Assembly: GCA_029974035.1 (NCBI GenBank)
Contig: JARKQG010000146.1
Coordinates: 1-14,807, forward strand
DNA length: 14,807 nucleotides
From: Eubacteriales bacterium
GTDB taxonomy: Bacteria > Bacillota_A > Clostridia > Christensenellales > Aristaeellaceae
Direction: 5' to 3'
In this document: one piece after another, positions 5,379 to 13,579 of the stretch
How positions within the stretch are numbered: position 1 is the stretch's first letter
Layout: every line of letters starts with the position of its first letter
Position numbers and translations under genes: made by a program
The notes under the pieces: generated by a model
Told to the model about the DNA's origin: nothing
Database searches by the model: none
What the model saw: the letters and a program-made list of their open reading frames with translations, nothing else

Positions 5379-7561
5379 CACCGATCCCCCGACAGCGCCC
5401 GCAGCCGCTCCGCCAGCGCGCTGTAACGCCTCGAAACCTGCCGGTTCTCCACCATCCTGCGCATTACGTCCTCCCGCCCCACCACCACCACCAGGCGCTT
5501 TGCACGGGTGACCGCGGTGTAGAGAAGGTTCCTGGTCAGAAGCACCGGCGGCCCCGCCATCAGCGGCAACACCACCGCGTCAAATTCGCTGCCCTGGCTC
5601 TTGTGCACGCTGATGCAGTAGGAGAGCTCCAGCGCGTCGAGATCCGACTCGCCGTATTCGATCACCCGGTCGTCGTCAAAGCGCACGGTCAGCGCACGCT
5701 CCTCCGGGTCCACGGATTCCACATAGCCGATGTCGCCGTTGAAGGCCCCCTGACCTTCCTCGCCGTCCCGCGTCCAGGCGATCTGGTAGTCGTTTTTGAT
5801 CTGCATCACCTTGTCGCCCGGGCGAAACACCGCGTCGCCCCGGACGAGGCAGCCCATGCCGCGGCGCTCGGGGTTCAGCGCGTCCTGCAAAAGCCGGTTC
5901 AGCCGGTAGACGCCCGCCTCGCCCTTCTTCATCGGCGCCATCACCTGGATGGCGCGCACCGGATCGACCCCCAGATAGCCGGGCAGCCGCCTGGACACCA
6001 GCGCCAGCACCGTCTGAGCGATCCTGTCGGCACCGTCGACGCGCTCAAAAAAGAAGTCGCTGTCCCTTCCGTTGGTCAGGGGCATTTCGCCGCTGTTGAT
6101 GCGGTGGGCGTTGACGACGATCATGCTCTCCTGCGCCTGGCGGAAGATCTCGGTCAGCCGCGCGAGGGGCACCACGCCGCTCTCGATCAGGTCGCCCAGC
6201 ACGTTGCCCGCGCCCACGGAGGGGAGCTGGTCCGCGTCGCCCACCAGGATCAGCCGCGTGCCGAGCCTGAGCGCCCTCAAAAGCGAGCGCATCAAAAGCG
6301 TATCCACCATGCTGACCTCGTCCACGATCACCGCGTCCGCGTCCACGGGGTTGTCCTGATCCCGCTGAAAAACGCCCTCCTCGCCGCCGTACTCCAGCAG
6401 GCGGTGAAGGGTGCTGGCGCTGACGCCGGTGGCCTCGGTCATGCGCTTGGCGGCCCGCCCGGTGGGGGCCGCGAGGGCCACGGAGCCGCGCCGCGACAAA
6501 ATCTCAATGATGCAGCGGATGCCCGTGGTCTTGCCGGTGCCCGGCCCGCCGGTGATCACCGTCACCGCACCCGAAACCGCCAGCGCCACCGCCTGCCGCT
6601 GCTCCGCGCCCAGCGTGACGCCGGACGCGCGCTCGTACCGATCGATGCCCTCCGCCTCCGCCGGCGGCGGCGCCATTTTCAGAAGCAGCGCCAGCCGCCG
6701 GGCGACCTCCGCCTCCGCGTCGTAGAGCCTGGCCAGGTATACCACATCCCGCCCGCCGGCGGGCGCCATCACCAGCCGGCCCTGAAGCGCCAGGGACCGC
6801 AGCCGGGGCTCGATCAGCGCCTCCGGCGCGCCGGTGAGAAGCGCGGTCTGCCAAAGCAGCGCGTCCCCGGGCAGGTACATGTGGCCGGCCACGCCGGCCG
6901 CCTCCTCCAGCACATAGGAAAGCGCGCAGCCCAGCCGCTCCGGCGATTCCGGCTCGATGCCCAGAGAATGCGCGATGGCGTCGGCGGTCTTGAAGCCGAT
7001 GCCCTCCACCCGCTCCACCAGTTGGTAGGGGTTTTGCCGCACCGCGGCCTGGGTGTGCTCGCCAAAGGCGCGGAAGATCTTCATCGACAGCGCGGGGCTG
7101 ATGCCGTAGCCCTGCAAAAACACCAGCGCCTGCCGCGCGGCGCGCTGCTCCGCGTAGGACCGGGCGATCGTCCGCGCCCGCTTGGGGCCGATGCCGGGGA
7201 TCTCGCCCAGCCGCTCCGGATTTGCGTCGAGCACCGCCAGCGCGTCCTCGCCGAAATGCTTCACAATCTGCTTGGCGGTGACCGGTCCGACGCCCCGGAT
7301 CAGCCCGGAGCCCAGATATCGCTCGATGCCGCCCACCGTTTCCGGCTCCACGTTTTCGCAGGAGACGATCTTTAGCTGGCGGCCGTACTCCGGATGGTCC
7401 ACCCAGTCCCCCTCCAGGATCACCCGCTCCCCCGCCACCACATAGGCCAGCGCGCCCACCGCGGCAAAGCGCTCCCGGCCGGACTTGACCGAGAGCACGG
7501 AAAACCCGTTTACATCGTTTCGGAACACGATCTCCTCCACGACTCCTTCGACGCGCGGCAT
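5378..7561 (-). CDS. recD2: RecD2-type 5'-3' DNA helicase
   Basis: SF1B helicase of 727 residues that unwinds DNA in repair without RecBC. The N-terminal OB/pincer region includes the long RecD2-specific extension. It carries helix-hairpin-helix motifs near residues 86-102 and 119-131 (IPGIGPKRA), and another at about 185-200. The motor has Walker A GGPGTGKTT (338-346), motif Ia APTGRAAKRM, Walker B DEVSM (414-418), motif III GDADQLPSVG (441-450) and the C-terminal motifs VHKSQGSEF and YTAVTRAK. The length and N-terminal extension distinguish it from RecD of RecBCD. ATG at 7561 has GGGGAGG 6 nt upstream. It is the first gene of a unit with comFC, from its own promoter. No truncation is visible. 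Confidence 0.96.
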   Translation of the reverse strand: MPRVEGVVEEIVFRNDVNGFSVLSVKSGRERFAAVGALAYVVAGERVILEGDWVDHPEYGRQLKIVSCENVEPETVGGIERYLGSGLIRGVGPVTAKQIVKHFGEDALAVLDANPERLGEIPGIGPKRARTIARSYAEQRAARQALVFLQGYGISPALSMKIFRAFGEHTQAAVRQNPYQLVERVEGIGFKTADAIAHSLGIEPESPERLGCALSYVLEEAAGVAGHMYLPGDALLWQTALLTGAPEALIEPRLRSLALQGRLVMAPAGGRDVVYLARLYDAEAEVARRLALLLKMAPPPAEAEGIDRYERASGVTLGAEQRQAVALAVSGAVTVITGGPGTGKTTGIRCIIEILSRRGSVALAAPTGRAAKRMTEATGVSASTLHRLLEYGGEEGVFQRDQDNPVDADAVIVDEVSMVDTLLMRSLLRALRLGTRLILVGDADQLPSVGAGNVLGDLIESGVVPLARLTEIFRQAQESMIVVNAHRINSGEMPLTNGRDSDFFFERVDGADRIAQTVLALVSRRLPGYLGVDPVRAIQVMAPMKKGEAGVYRLNRLLQDALNPERRGMGCLVRGDAVFRPGDKVMQIKNDYQIAWTRDGEEGQGAFNGDIGYVESVDPEERALTVRFDDDRVIEYGESDLDALELSYCISVHKSQGSEFDAVVLPLMAGPPVLLTRNLLYTAVTRAKRLVVVVGREDVMRRMVENRQVSRRYSALAERLRALSGDR

Positions 7562-7590
7562 GGCGTTCCTCCCCGTGGTTGATGTGCCCT

Positions 7591-7619
7591 ATTATATCGC
7601 CGCGCGGGCGGCTTGTAAA
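7591..7619 (-). promoter_or_regulatory. Sigma-A-type promoter of recD2-comFC
   Basis: Minus strand: -35 TTTACA (7619-7614), 17-nt spacer, perfect -10 TATAAT (7596-7591). It starts right behind the tRNA-operon terminator, so the -35 box doubles as the tail of that terminator. Confidence 0.8.
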
Positions 7620-7620
7620 G

Positions 7621-7650
7621 GAAAGCGCCCATCCTGCGATGGGCGCTTTC
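7621..7650 (-). terminator. Terminator hairpin of the tRNA operon
   Basis: Perfect 13-bp stem: GAAAGCGCCCATC (7621-7633) and its complement (7638-7650) around a CTGC/GCAG loop, starting four bases past the tRNA-Asp CCA end. On the minus strand it continues as CTTTACA, a modest U-tract. Confidence 0.75.
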
Positions 7651-7653
7651 CTT

Positions 7654-7730
7654 TGGCGATCCGGAAGGGGCTCGAACCCTCGACCTCCAGCGTGACAGGC
7701 TGGCATTCTAACCAACTGAACTACCGGACC
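7654..7730 (-). tRNA. tRNA-Asp (GUC)
   Basis: Seventy-seven bases with encoded CCA. Acceptor GGTCCGG pairs with CCGGATC (one G-U pair) and the discriminator base is G. The anticodon stem CCAGC/GCTGG encloses loop CTGTCAC, giving anticodon GTC. The T-arm GTTCGAG is normal. It is the last tRNA of the operon. Confidence 0.96.
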
Positions 7731-7757
7731 ATGTGGGCCAGAATCGGCCCGAGAAAT

Positions 7758-7834
7758 TGGTGGGCCTTCAGGGACTTGAACCCCGGACCGATCGGTTATG
7801 AGCCGACTGCTCTAACCGGCTGAGCTAAAGGCCC
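7758..7834 (-). tRNA. tRNA with CAU anticodon (elongator Met, or Ile2)
   Basis: Seventy-seven bases with encoded CCA. Acceptor GGGCCTT/AAGGCCC, discriminator A, anticodon loop CTCATAA giving CAT. The D-arm TAGCTCAG and T-arm GTTCAAG are intact. It is not the initiator, because the acceptor 1-72 pair is G-C and the anticodon stem lacks the three G-C pairs. The CTCATAA loop and CTTTAGCTCAG entry occur both in elongator tRNA-Met and in the TilS-modified tRNA-Ile, so identity stays open. Confidence 0.92.
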
Positions 7835-7884
7835 GCGCTTTCAGGAACGACGCACCGACATTGCCAACAACGCCGGTGCGTCCA

Positions 7885-7959
7885 TGGTGACCTCTAGGGG
7901 ACTCGAACCCCTGTTACCGCCGTGAAAGGGCGGTGTCTTAACCGCTTGACCAAGAGGCC
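7885..7959 (-). tRNA. tRNA-Glu (UUC)
   Basis: Seventy-five bases with encoded CCA. Acceptor GGCCTCT/AGAGGTC with one G-U pair. Anticodon stem ACCGCC/GGCGGT encloses loop CTTTCAC, giving TTC. T-arm GTTCGAG. Confidence 0.96.
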
Positions 7960-7980
7960 ACAATCGCGCAGGCTTGAAGA

Positions 7981-8057
<77 letters not shown>

Positions 8058-8094
8058 CTGGGGTTCGTCCAAGCCCGCTCGGGCGACGCAGATT

Positions 8095-8123
8095 ATTATA
8101 CCAAACCCGAGGGCCTTCGTCAA
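8095..8123 (-). promoter_or_regulatory. Strong promoter of the tRNA operon
   Basis: Minus strand: -35 TTGACG (8123-8118), 17-nt spacer, perfect -10 TATAAT (8100-8095). It is followed by a GC-rich CGTCGCCC discriminator stretch, which in stable-RNA promoters fits growth-rate or stringent control (inference). Confidence 0.85.
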
Positions 8124-8176
8124 CACCCCTATCTGAAAATTTACCATGTTTTCAGCCCGCGCGGATCCCGGCGGAT

Positions 8177-9100
8177 TCAGCTGCCGATCTTCTCCGCGTC
8201 GTAGGGGGTTTCCTGGTAGACGCAGTAGTTGAGCCAGTTCTGGAACAGGAGGTTCGAATGGGCGCGCCATACCACCACCGGCTCCCTGGCGGGGTCGTCC
8301 TCCGGAAAGTAGTTGCAGGGCACGGGCACGTTTTTCATGCCCCGCTTGAGATCCCGCTCGTACTCCGTGCGCAGCGTGTTGGGATCGTACTCGGAATGGC
8401 CGGTCACAAACACGCGCTTGCCCAGCGGCGACGACGCGATGTACACGCCCGCCTCGTCGCTGACGGACAGGAGCGTCAGCTCCGGCACGGCCAGAATATC
8501 CTCCGCCCGCACCTCGGTGTGCCGGGAGTGGGGCGCGTAAAACACGGAATCAAACCCGCGCATCAGCGGGTGTCCCGGCGCCAGCACCTTGTGAGGGAAC
8601 ACGCCGGAGCACTTCATGCCCAGCGGATACTTGGGAATGCCGTAGTGATAGTACAGCCCCGCCTGCGCCGCCCAGCAGATGTAGAGCGTGGAAAACACGT
8701 GCTTTTCCGCCCAGCGCAGGATGCGGGTCAGCTCTTCCCAATAGTCCACATCTTCAAAGCGCATCATCTCCACCGGCGCGCCGGTGATGACCAGACCGTC
8801 AAATTTTTCATCCTTGACGTCGTCAAATGTCTTATAAAAGGCGTCCAGATGCAGCTTGGACGTATTGACGCTCTCGTGGGTGGCGGTGTGCAGAAGCGTC
8901 ACCTCCACCTGCAGCGGCGTGTTGCCGATCACGCGGAAGAGCTGGGTTTCGGTGACTTCCTTGTTGGGCATCAGGTTGAGGATCGCCACCCGGAGGGGGC
9001 GGATGTCCTGGGTGGAGGCGCGCTCCTCCGTCATGACAAATATATTCTCATCGCGGAGCACCTGCACCGCGGGCAGGTTGTCGGGAATTCTGACGGGCAT
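8177..9100 (-). CDS. metA: Homoserine O-acyltransferase MetA, acetyl-CoA type
   Basis: First committed step of methionine synthesis: acylation of the homoserine hydroxyl. The protein has 307 residues, normal for MetA. Catalytic Cys142 (YICWAAQ) and the His235/Glu237 pair (TGHSEYDP) are at the family's canonical numbers. Residue 111 is Glu (TGAPVE); work on MetA specificity showed Glu here selects acetyl-CoA, whereas Gly selects succinyl-CoA. Homoserine O-acetyltransferase is therefore the better name. ATG at 9100 has a perfect AGGAGG 6 nt upstream. An in-frame extension to 9352 overlaps the upstream gene and is not homologous. It lies 10 nt behind the VanW-type gene, apparently sharing its transcript. 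I see no SAM riboswitch or T-box in front of the unit. No clear terminator precedes the tRNA promoter. Confidence 0.95.
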   Translation of the reverse strand: MPVRIPDNLPAVQVLRDENIFVMTEERASTQDIRPLRVAILNLMPNKEVTETQLFRVIGNTPLQVEVTLLHTATHESVNTSKLHLDAFYKTFDDVKDEKFDGLVITGAPVEMMRFEDVDYWEELTRILRWAEKHVFSTLYICWAAQAGLYYHYGIPKYPLGMKCSGVFPHKVLAPGHPLMRGFDSVFYAPHSRHTEVRAEDILAVPELTLLSVSDEAGVYIASSPLGKRVFVTGHSEYDPNTLRTEYERDLKRGMKNVPVPCNYFPEDDPAREPVVVWRAHSNLLFQNWLNYCVYQETPYDAEKIGS

Positions 9101-9110
9101 GGTCTTCCTC

Positions 9111-10568
9111 CTATTCTCCGACCCGGATGACCGCACCGGCTGACCTGTACGTGCTTTTGAACAGGCGCTTGCGGCTGATCTCCTTGCCGTTCGCATCGTA
9201 GTAAACCCGATAGGTATCCGCCGTGTAGCCCTTGCGGGCAGACTCCACCACCACCCGCTCGCCCGGCGCCAGCGACGAATCCACGATGATCTTGTCCGCT
9301 TTCGGGTTGTAGGTTCCGGTCTTTTTGGAAACCACCTTGACGGTGACTCCATCGTCCAGCACCTTTCCGTAGATGCTGAAGGTCACCTTTTTGTCCTTGC
9401 CCAGCGTGGCGACGATGTAGACCGGGTAGAGGCCGTTGTTTTTGAACTTGAAGTCCTGGTTCGGCCAGTTGACCGCCGCATCCTTGCCCAGGTCCACGTA
9501 CACCGAGGGAATCGAATGGGGGGACCGCTCGACGATCTCAAGATCCGCCTTGGCGACGGCGTTAAAGAGCGTCGTGGACACCTGGCAGATGCCGCCCCCC
9601 ACCTGCTGCGTGTGCATGCCGTTTTCCAGCGCGCCCGCGGGCTTGTAGCCCTTTTTCGTGGTGCGCTCCCCCAGCGCCTTGTTGAAGGAGAAGGTTTCGC
9701 CCGGCTGCACGACGGTGCCCGTCACCGTCTTGCAGGCGACCTTGATGTTGGTCAGCCGGTTGCTGTTGGAGAACGAGGCGTTGGTGGTGGCGGAGGCAAT
9801 CTTGCCGAACTGCCTGGACAGCTCCTCCGCGGTCAGCGGCGGATCGATCTCGTCGCGGACGATCTCCATCTGTCCGCCGCCCGAATCCACCTTGTCCAGC
9901 ACCTGGCGCATCAGCCTGTCTGCGTCCACCACGTAGCCCACCGTTCCGTCCTCGAAGGTGAACTTGAGCTTGGTGATCGAAAAATCCGTCACCCGGGCGT
10001 TGGTCCCCGGTTGGGTGAGCTCGGTGGCGATGGGTGTCAGAACCCCGAGCAGCCTGCCCTCGTCGATGGTGCGGCTGATCACATAGTCCCGCGACCACTC
10101 GCCCGAGGCGCGGGACGCCGCCACATAGCGCTCCTCAAAGGAACCGTAGCGGCCCACGGCCCAGGCGCTGTCCAGAATCTTTCTGTAATCGCTCGAATAG
10201 CCGAAGGCGTCCGATTCCAGCGTCCACTTCTTGTCGCCGAAGGTGAGCTCCACAAAATAGGCGCTGCGGTGCTGCTCGTCCAGCGCCTGGAAATAGGCCA
10301 GGGCGGTGGCGTAGTCCATGTCGCTGACGTCCACGCCGTCGATGGTCAGCCCCGGGTAGAAGGTCGCCCGGTCCACCAGCGCGCGCTTTTCAAGAAAACT
10401 CCGGTAAGCGCCCAGCCGCTGCCCGACGTTCAGCCCCACCACCGCCAGCACGCAGGCCAGCGCGGCCGAAACAGGACCGGCCCACCAACTTTGACGAGCC
10501 TTTTTGCGCCGCGCGACGCGGGATTCGGGCGATCGGGCCGCCTGCCCGGCCGCCTTGCGGTCAGACAT
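9111..10568 (-). CDS. VanW-family protein with G5 domain, membrane-anchored
   Basis: An envelope protein of 485 residues. A basic cytoplasmic head with many Lys and Arg (1-27) precedes a single membrane anchor at about 28-47. An extracytoplasmic part follows: a putative peptidoglycan-binding-like region (about 70-240, with the [12 protein letters not shown] motif at 71-82), the VanW domain (about 265-400, signature [14 protein letters not shown] from 324) and a C-terminal G5-like domain (about 405-485). VanW was named from vancomycin-resistance clusters, but such proteins are widespread in Clostridia and this is not a resistance locus: no vanA/H/X-type neighbours exist. Exact activity is unknown; cell-wall binding or remodelling is the general view. 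ATG at 10568 is chosen because GAGGAAGG sits 5 nt upstream; an ATG five codons earlier would lie within that site. It heads a unit with metA. Confidence 0.9.
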   Translation of the reverse strand: MSDRKAAGQAARSPESRVARRKKARQSWWAGPVSAALACVLAVVGLNVGQRLGAYRSFLEKRALVDRATFYPGLTIDGVDVSDMDYATALAYFQALDEQHRSAYFVELTFGDKKWTLESDAFGYSSDYRKILDSAWAVGRYGSFEERYVAASRASGEWSRDYVISRTIDEGRLLGVLTPIATELTQPGTNARVTDFSITKLKFTFEDGTVGYVVDADRLMRQVLDKVDSGGGQMEIVRDEIDPPLTAEELSRQFGKIASATTNASFSNSNRLTNIKVACKTVTGTVVQPGETFSFNKALGERTTKKGYKPAGALENGMHTQQVGGGICQVSTTLFNAVAKADLEIVERSPHSIPSVYVDLGKDAAVNWPNQDFKFKNNGLYPVYIVATLGKDKKVTFSIYGKVLDDGVTVKVVSKKTGTYNPKADKIIVDSSLAPGERVVVESARKGYTADTYRVYYDANGKEISRKRLFKSTYRSAGAVIRVGE

Positions 10569-10623
10569 AAAAACCTTCCTCATTCCGATCGGAAATATAG
10601 CGGATCATTGCCGGTTATGGTCT

Positions 10624-10653
10624 ATTATAGCCCATTTAAGCCCCTTCCTTCCA
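10624..10653 (-). promoter_or_regulatory. Candidate promoter of the VanW-metA unit
   Basis: Minus strand: a perfect -10 TATAAT (10629-10624) about 55 nt before the VanW-type start codon, but only a weak -35 (TGGAAG, 18-nt spacer). It may need an activator. Confidence 0.45.
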
Positions 10654-10698
10654 GCCCTGTACGGGTAAATTTACAATATTATCCACATTTGGACGCAC

Positions 10699-10731
10699 AA
10701 ACGCCGGAACCGCCCGTCGGTTCCGGCGTTT
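10699..10731 (-). terminator. Terminator hairpin behind fhs
   Basis: Perfect 13-bp inverted repeat: AAACGCCGGAACC (10699-10711) with its complement (10719-10731), seven-base loop, 27 bases past the fhs stop. On the minus strand it ends in GCGTTTGTG, a poor U-tract, but the position fits termination. Confidence 0.65.
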
Positions 10732-10757
10732 GGCTGTCGAAAAGGGGCGCCCCCGCT

Positions 10758-12419
10758 TCAGAAGAGGCCGGAGATCCGCCCGTCCTCGTCCACGTCGATG
10801 CGCTCGGCCGCCGGGGCCTTGGGCAGGCCAGGCATGGTCATGATGTCGCCGGTGAGCACGACGATGAAGCCCGCGCCGGCCGACACTCGAAGGGCTTTCA
10901 CCGCAACCTCAAACCCTTCCGGCGCGCCCAGAAGCGCCGGCCTGTCGGAAAAGCTGTATTGCGTCTTGGCCATACATACCGGCAGGCCGGAAAAGCCCAT
11001 CTCATCCAGCTTCTTCAACTGCTTTTTCGCCTCGGGGCTGAACTCGGCCCGCGCGCCGCGGTACACGCGCCGCACGACGGCGCCAATCTTTTCCTCGATG
11101 GACTGATCCAGCGAATAGCAGTATTCCAGCGGCCCGGCCGTCTGCGCGGCCACCAGCTCGGCCAGCGCCACACCGCCCGCGCCGCCCTTTTCCCACACCT
11201 CGCTGAGCGCCGCCGGCAAATCCAGCGCGCGGCACTTTGCCATCAAAAGCTCAAGCTCCGCCGGCGTGTCCGTCGGGAAGCAGTTGACGGCCACCACCAC
11301 GGGAAGGCCGAACACCCCCCGCAGGTTTTCCGCGTGGCGCGCGAGGTTTTCAAAGCCCGCCTCCAGCGCCGCCAGGTTCTCGGCCGCGAGGGCGTCTTTC
11401 CGGACGCCGCCGTGCATCTTGAGGGCGCGCACGGTGGCCACCAGCACGGCCGCGTCCGGCTTCAGGCCCGCCGCGCGGCACTTGATGTCCAGAAATTTCT
11501 CCGCGCCCAGATCCGCGCCGAAGCCCGCCTCGGTCACCACGTAGTCGCCGCACTTCAGCGCCATGCGGGTGGCCAGCACGGAGTTGCAGCCGTGGGCGAT
11601 GTTGGCGAAGGGGCCGCCGTGCACAAAGGCGGGCGTATGCTCCAGCGTCTGCACCAGATTGGGCTTGACGGCGTCCCGAAGCAGCGCCGCCATCGCGCCC
11701 TCGGCCTTGAGATCGCCCGCGGTGACAGGCGTCTCATCGTAGGTATACCCCACGATCATGCGGCCCAGCCGCGCCTTGAGGTCCGTCATGCCGTCTGCCA
11801 GGCACAGCGCCGCCATGACCTCCGAGGCCACGGTGATGTCATAGCCGTCCTCCCTGGGCGTGCCGTTGACGCGGCCGCCCAGGCCGTCCACCACGCTTCT
11901 CAGTTGGCGGTCATTCATGTCCACGCAGCGGCGCCAGGCGATGCGCCGCGGATCAATCCTCAGCGCGTTGCCCTGATAGATGTGGTTGTCCAGCATCGCG
12001 GCCAAAAGGTTATTGGCCGCGCCGATGGCGTGAAAGTCGCCGGTAAAGTGCAGGTTGATGTCCTCCATGGGGATCACCTGCGCGTAGCCGCCGCCCGCGG
12101 CGCCGCCCTTGACGCCGAACACCGGGCCCAGCGACGGCTCGCGAAGCGCCGCCACAGCCCTGCGCCCGGTGCGCCGGAGTGCGTCGGCCAGCCCGACGGT
12201 GGTGGTGGTCTTGCCCTCGCCCGCGGGGGTCGGGGTGATGGCGGTGACGAGAATCAGCTTGCCGTCCGGCTTCCGGCTCTCCCGGAGAAAACCCAGATCA
12301 ATCTTGGCCTTGCCACGGCCGTAAAGCTCCACATGCTTTTCGTCGATGCCCGCCGCCCGGGCGATATCCCCGATCGAAAGCGGCTGCGCGGCCTGCGCGA
12401 TTTCAATGTCGGTCAGCAC
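10758..12419 (-). CDS. fhs: Formate-tetrahydrofolate ligase
   Basis: ATP-dependent synthesis of 10-formyltetrahydrofolate from formate, for purine and formyl-Met synthesis or, in acetogens, the methyl branch of the Wood-Ljungdahl pathway. It has 553 residues, close to the usual 556. The ATP-binding loop [11 protein letters not shown] sits near residues 64-74, followed by the conserved [18 protein letters not shown] run. The formate/folate-site regions include [39 protein letters not shown] and the C-terminal [10 protein letters not shown]. The start is GTG at 12419, with GGAGGAG 6 nt upstream and an N-terminus matching family members (DIEIAQAA). A longer in-frame reading to 12593 is frame-shifted translation of the upstream gene's cysteine-rich end. 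It overlaps the polyferredoxin gene by 17 nt, so it is probably translationally coupled. No other one-carbon genes are in view. Confidence 0.96.
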   Translation of the reverse strand: MLTDIEIAQAAQPLSIGDIARAAGIDEKHVELYGRGKAKIDLGFLRESRKPDGKLILVTAITPTPAGEGKTTTTVGLADALRRTGRRAVAALREPSLGPVFGVKGGAAGGGYAQVIPMEDINLHFTGDFHAIGAANNLLAAMLDNHIYQGNALRIDPRRIAWRRCVDMNDRQLRSVVDGLGGRVNGTPREDGYDITVASEVMAALCLADGMTDLKARLGRMIVGYTYDETPVTAGDLKAEGAMAALLRDAVKPNLVQTLEHTPAFVHGGPFANIAHGCNSVLATRMALKCGDYVVTEAGFGADLGAEKFLDIKCRAAGLKPDAAVLVATVRALKMHGGVRKDALAAENLAALEAGFENLARHAENLRGVFGLPVVVAVNCFPTDTPAELELLMAKCRALDLPAALSEVWEKGGAGGVALAELVAAQTAGPLEYCYSLDQSIEEKIGAVVRRVYRGARAEFSPEAKKQLKKLDEMGFSGLPVCMAKTQYSFSDRPALLGAPEGFEVAVKALRVSAGAGFIVVLTGDIMTMPGLPKAPAAERIDVDEDGRISGLF

Positions 12420-13293
12420 TCGTTTCTCCTCCAGTACACTTCCGGGCGTTCGCCAGGCGGATCGCGTGGGTGGGGCAGACGCGCACGCAGTCGCCGCAGC
12501 GGATGCACTCCGGGCTGTTGGGGTTGATCTGCGGGTTGACGCCCATCTTGCACACCCGCTCGCAGGCGCCGCAATGGACACAGGCGTTTTCATCCACCGA
12601 AAGGCGCATCAGCGCAATGCGGTTAAACGGCGCGTAGAAGGCGCCCAGGGGGCACAGATACTTGCAGAACGGGCGGTAGTATACCAGCGCGCCGACGAGA
12701 ATCACCAGCGCGAGGGCAATCTTCCAGAGGAATCTCAGGCCCACCAGCGGGCGGATCGATTCGTTCCCGGCCAAAAGCGCCCCGCCCGCCACCGTGCCCG
12801 CCGGGCACAGCCACTTGCAGAACTGCGGACTGCCCAGGCCAAATTCGTTCACCAGCACGAGGGGGCCGAAAATCACAAAGAGGATCAGCACGGCGTACTT
12901 GACCCACACCAGCCCCCTGTGGCCGGGCAGGTTCTTCTTTTTCCACCTCTTGGGCAGCGGGATTTTGTAAATCAGGTCCTGGAGCAGCCCAAAGGGGCAG
13001 GCCCAGCCGCAGATGAAGCGCCCGAACACGCTGCCCACAAAGAGCAGAAAACCGACCACGTAGAGCGAAAAATAGCTGCCGCGCCCCGCGAGCACCGCCT
13101 GCAGCGACCCGATGGGGCACGCGCCCAGCGCGCCCGGACAGGAATAGCAGTTGAGCCCCGGCACGCAGATGGATTTGCTCCAGCCGGAGAAGATGCGCCC
13201 GTTGACAAAGCCCAGCGCGTAGCCGTTGGTGAGTGCCGCCCACGCAAGCTGGAAAAGAGTCCGCCGGCTCTTGGGCCTTTTCCGGTCAGCCAA
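12403..13293 (-). CDS. NapH-like 4Fe-4S membrane protein (polyferredoxin)
   Basis: An integral membrane electron carrier of 296 residues. Hydrophobic segments lie at about 13-31, 73-92, 131-150 and 185-205. Between them are the paired cysteine motifs of the NapH/YccM-type Fer4_5 family: CYSCPG (49-54) with CP (59-60), CGWACP (95-100), CKWLCP (159-164) and CKYLCP (210-215). The C-terminus carries two 4Fe-4S clusters: Cys238, 241, 244, 248 and Cys263, 266, 269, 273. It can therefore pass electrons to or from a membrane partner, but no reductase is visible beside it, and partner and direction are unknown. The start is TTG at 13293, overlapping the CXXC peptide gene's stop by 8 nt, with GGAG about 10 nt upstream. 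An ATG at 13371 would lie inside the preceding gene. Its own end overlaps fhs by 17 nt. Confidence 0.88.
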   Translation of the reverse strand: MADRKRPKSRRTLFQLAWAALTNGYALGFVNGRIFSGWSKSICVPGLNCYSCPGALGACPIGSLQAVLAGRGSYFSLYVVGFLLFVGSVFGRFICGWACPFGLLQDLIYKIPLPKRWKKKNLPGHRGLVWVKYAVLILFVIFGPLVLVNEFGLGSPQFCKWLCPAGTVAGGALLAGNESIRPLVGLRFLWKIALALVILVGALVYYRPFCKYLCPLGAFYAPFNRIALMRLSVDENACVHCGACERVCKMGVNPQINPNSPECIRCGDCVRVCPTHAIRLANARKCTGGETSADRH

Positions 13294-13462
13294 GGCCGAT
13301 ACACTCCAAACAGATTCGCGCCGCCTTCTGAAAGACCTGGCCGGCCTCACCCGCCGCCACGCCTGCCGCAATCATCCACGCGGCGAGAACGATCATCATC
13401 ACCGCGGCCCAGTTGCGCCTAAGCGCCGGAAAAAACCCGCGGGCCTCTTTTTCGCCTGTCAA
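13286..13462 (-). CDS. Small CXXC membrane peptide, CD1871A-like
   Basis: A 58-residue protein: a charged head, one membrane helix at about residues 17-38 (VMMIVLAAWMIAAG), then a short amphipathic stretch ending in ICLECIGLG with Cys51 and Cys54. The ICLECIG tail resembles the small CXXC family named after CD1871A of Clostridioides difficile, often beside 4Fe-4S proteins (recalled, not searched). The start TTG at 13462 has GAGAGG 8 nt upstream. A GTG four codons earlier would overlap that site. Its stop overlaps the start of the polyferredoxin gene by 8 nt, a strong sign that the two act together. The CXXC could be a redox pair or a metal ligand; the function is unknown. It opens the three-gene unit leading to fhs. 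Confidence 0.78.
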   Translation of the reverse strand: MTGEKEARGFFPALRRNWAAVMMIVLAAWMIAAGVAAGEAGQVFQKAARICLECIGLG

Positions 13463-13482
13463 ACGGCTCACCTCTCGTATGT

Positions 13483-13511
13483 AGCATAGCACAATTGCGA
13501 AACCCTGTAAA
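13483..13511 (-). promoter_or_regulatory. Promoter of the CXXC peptide-polyferredoxin-fhs unit
   Basis: Minus strand: -35 TTTACA (13511-13506), 17-nt spacer, -10 TATGCT (13488-13483), about 20 nt before the first TTG codon. The leader is very short. Confidence 0.7.
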
Positions 13512-13513
13512 GA

Positions 13514-13543
13514 TTGACAGCCAGCCGCCAAAAGAGATATAAT
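13514..13543 (+). promoter_or_regulatory. Promoter of the DUF4432 gene
   Basis: Consensus -35 TTGACA (13514-13519), 18-nt spacer, consensus -10 TATAAT (13538-13543). Its -35 box lies two bases from the -35 of the divergent promoter on the minus strand. Confidence 0.85.
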
Positions 13544-13579
13544 TCGTGTCAGAAATGCGGATATTGGGAGGCGTGCACC

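Noticed and set aside
5603..7375. A 590-codon open frame on the plus strand opposite recD2
   Set aside because: Antisense shadow of a certain gene, rich in His, Arg and Pro, with no domain and no convincing ribosome binding site.
9111..10568. VanW protein as a sign of vancomycin resistance
   Set aside because: No van ligase, dehydrogenase, dipeptidase or regulator pair lies beside it. VanW/G5 proteins are ordinary in Clostridia.
9516..12527. A 1003-codon open frame on the plus strand, opposite the VanW-type gene, the intergenic region and fhs
   Set aside because: It is antisense to two certain genes, crosses their terminator and promoter, and its translation is low-complexity His/Arg/Gly-rich text with no recognisable domain. 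This is typical of reverse frames in GC-rich DNA.
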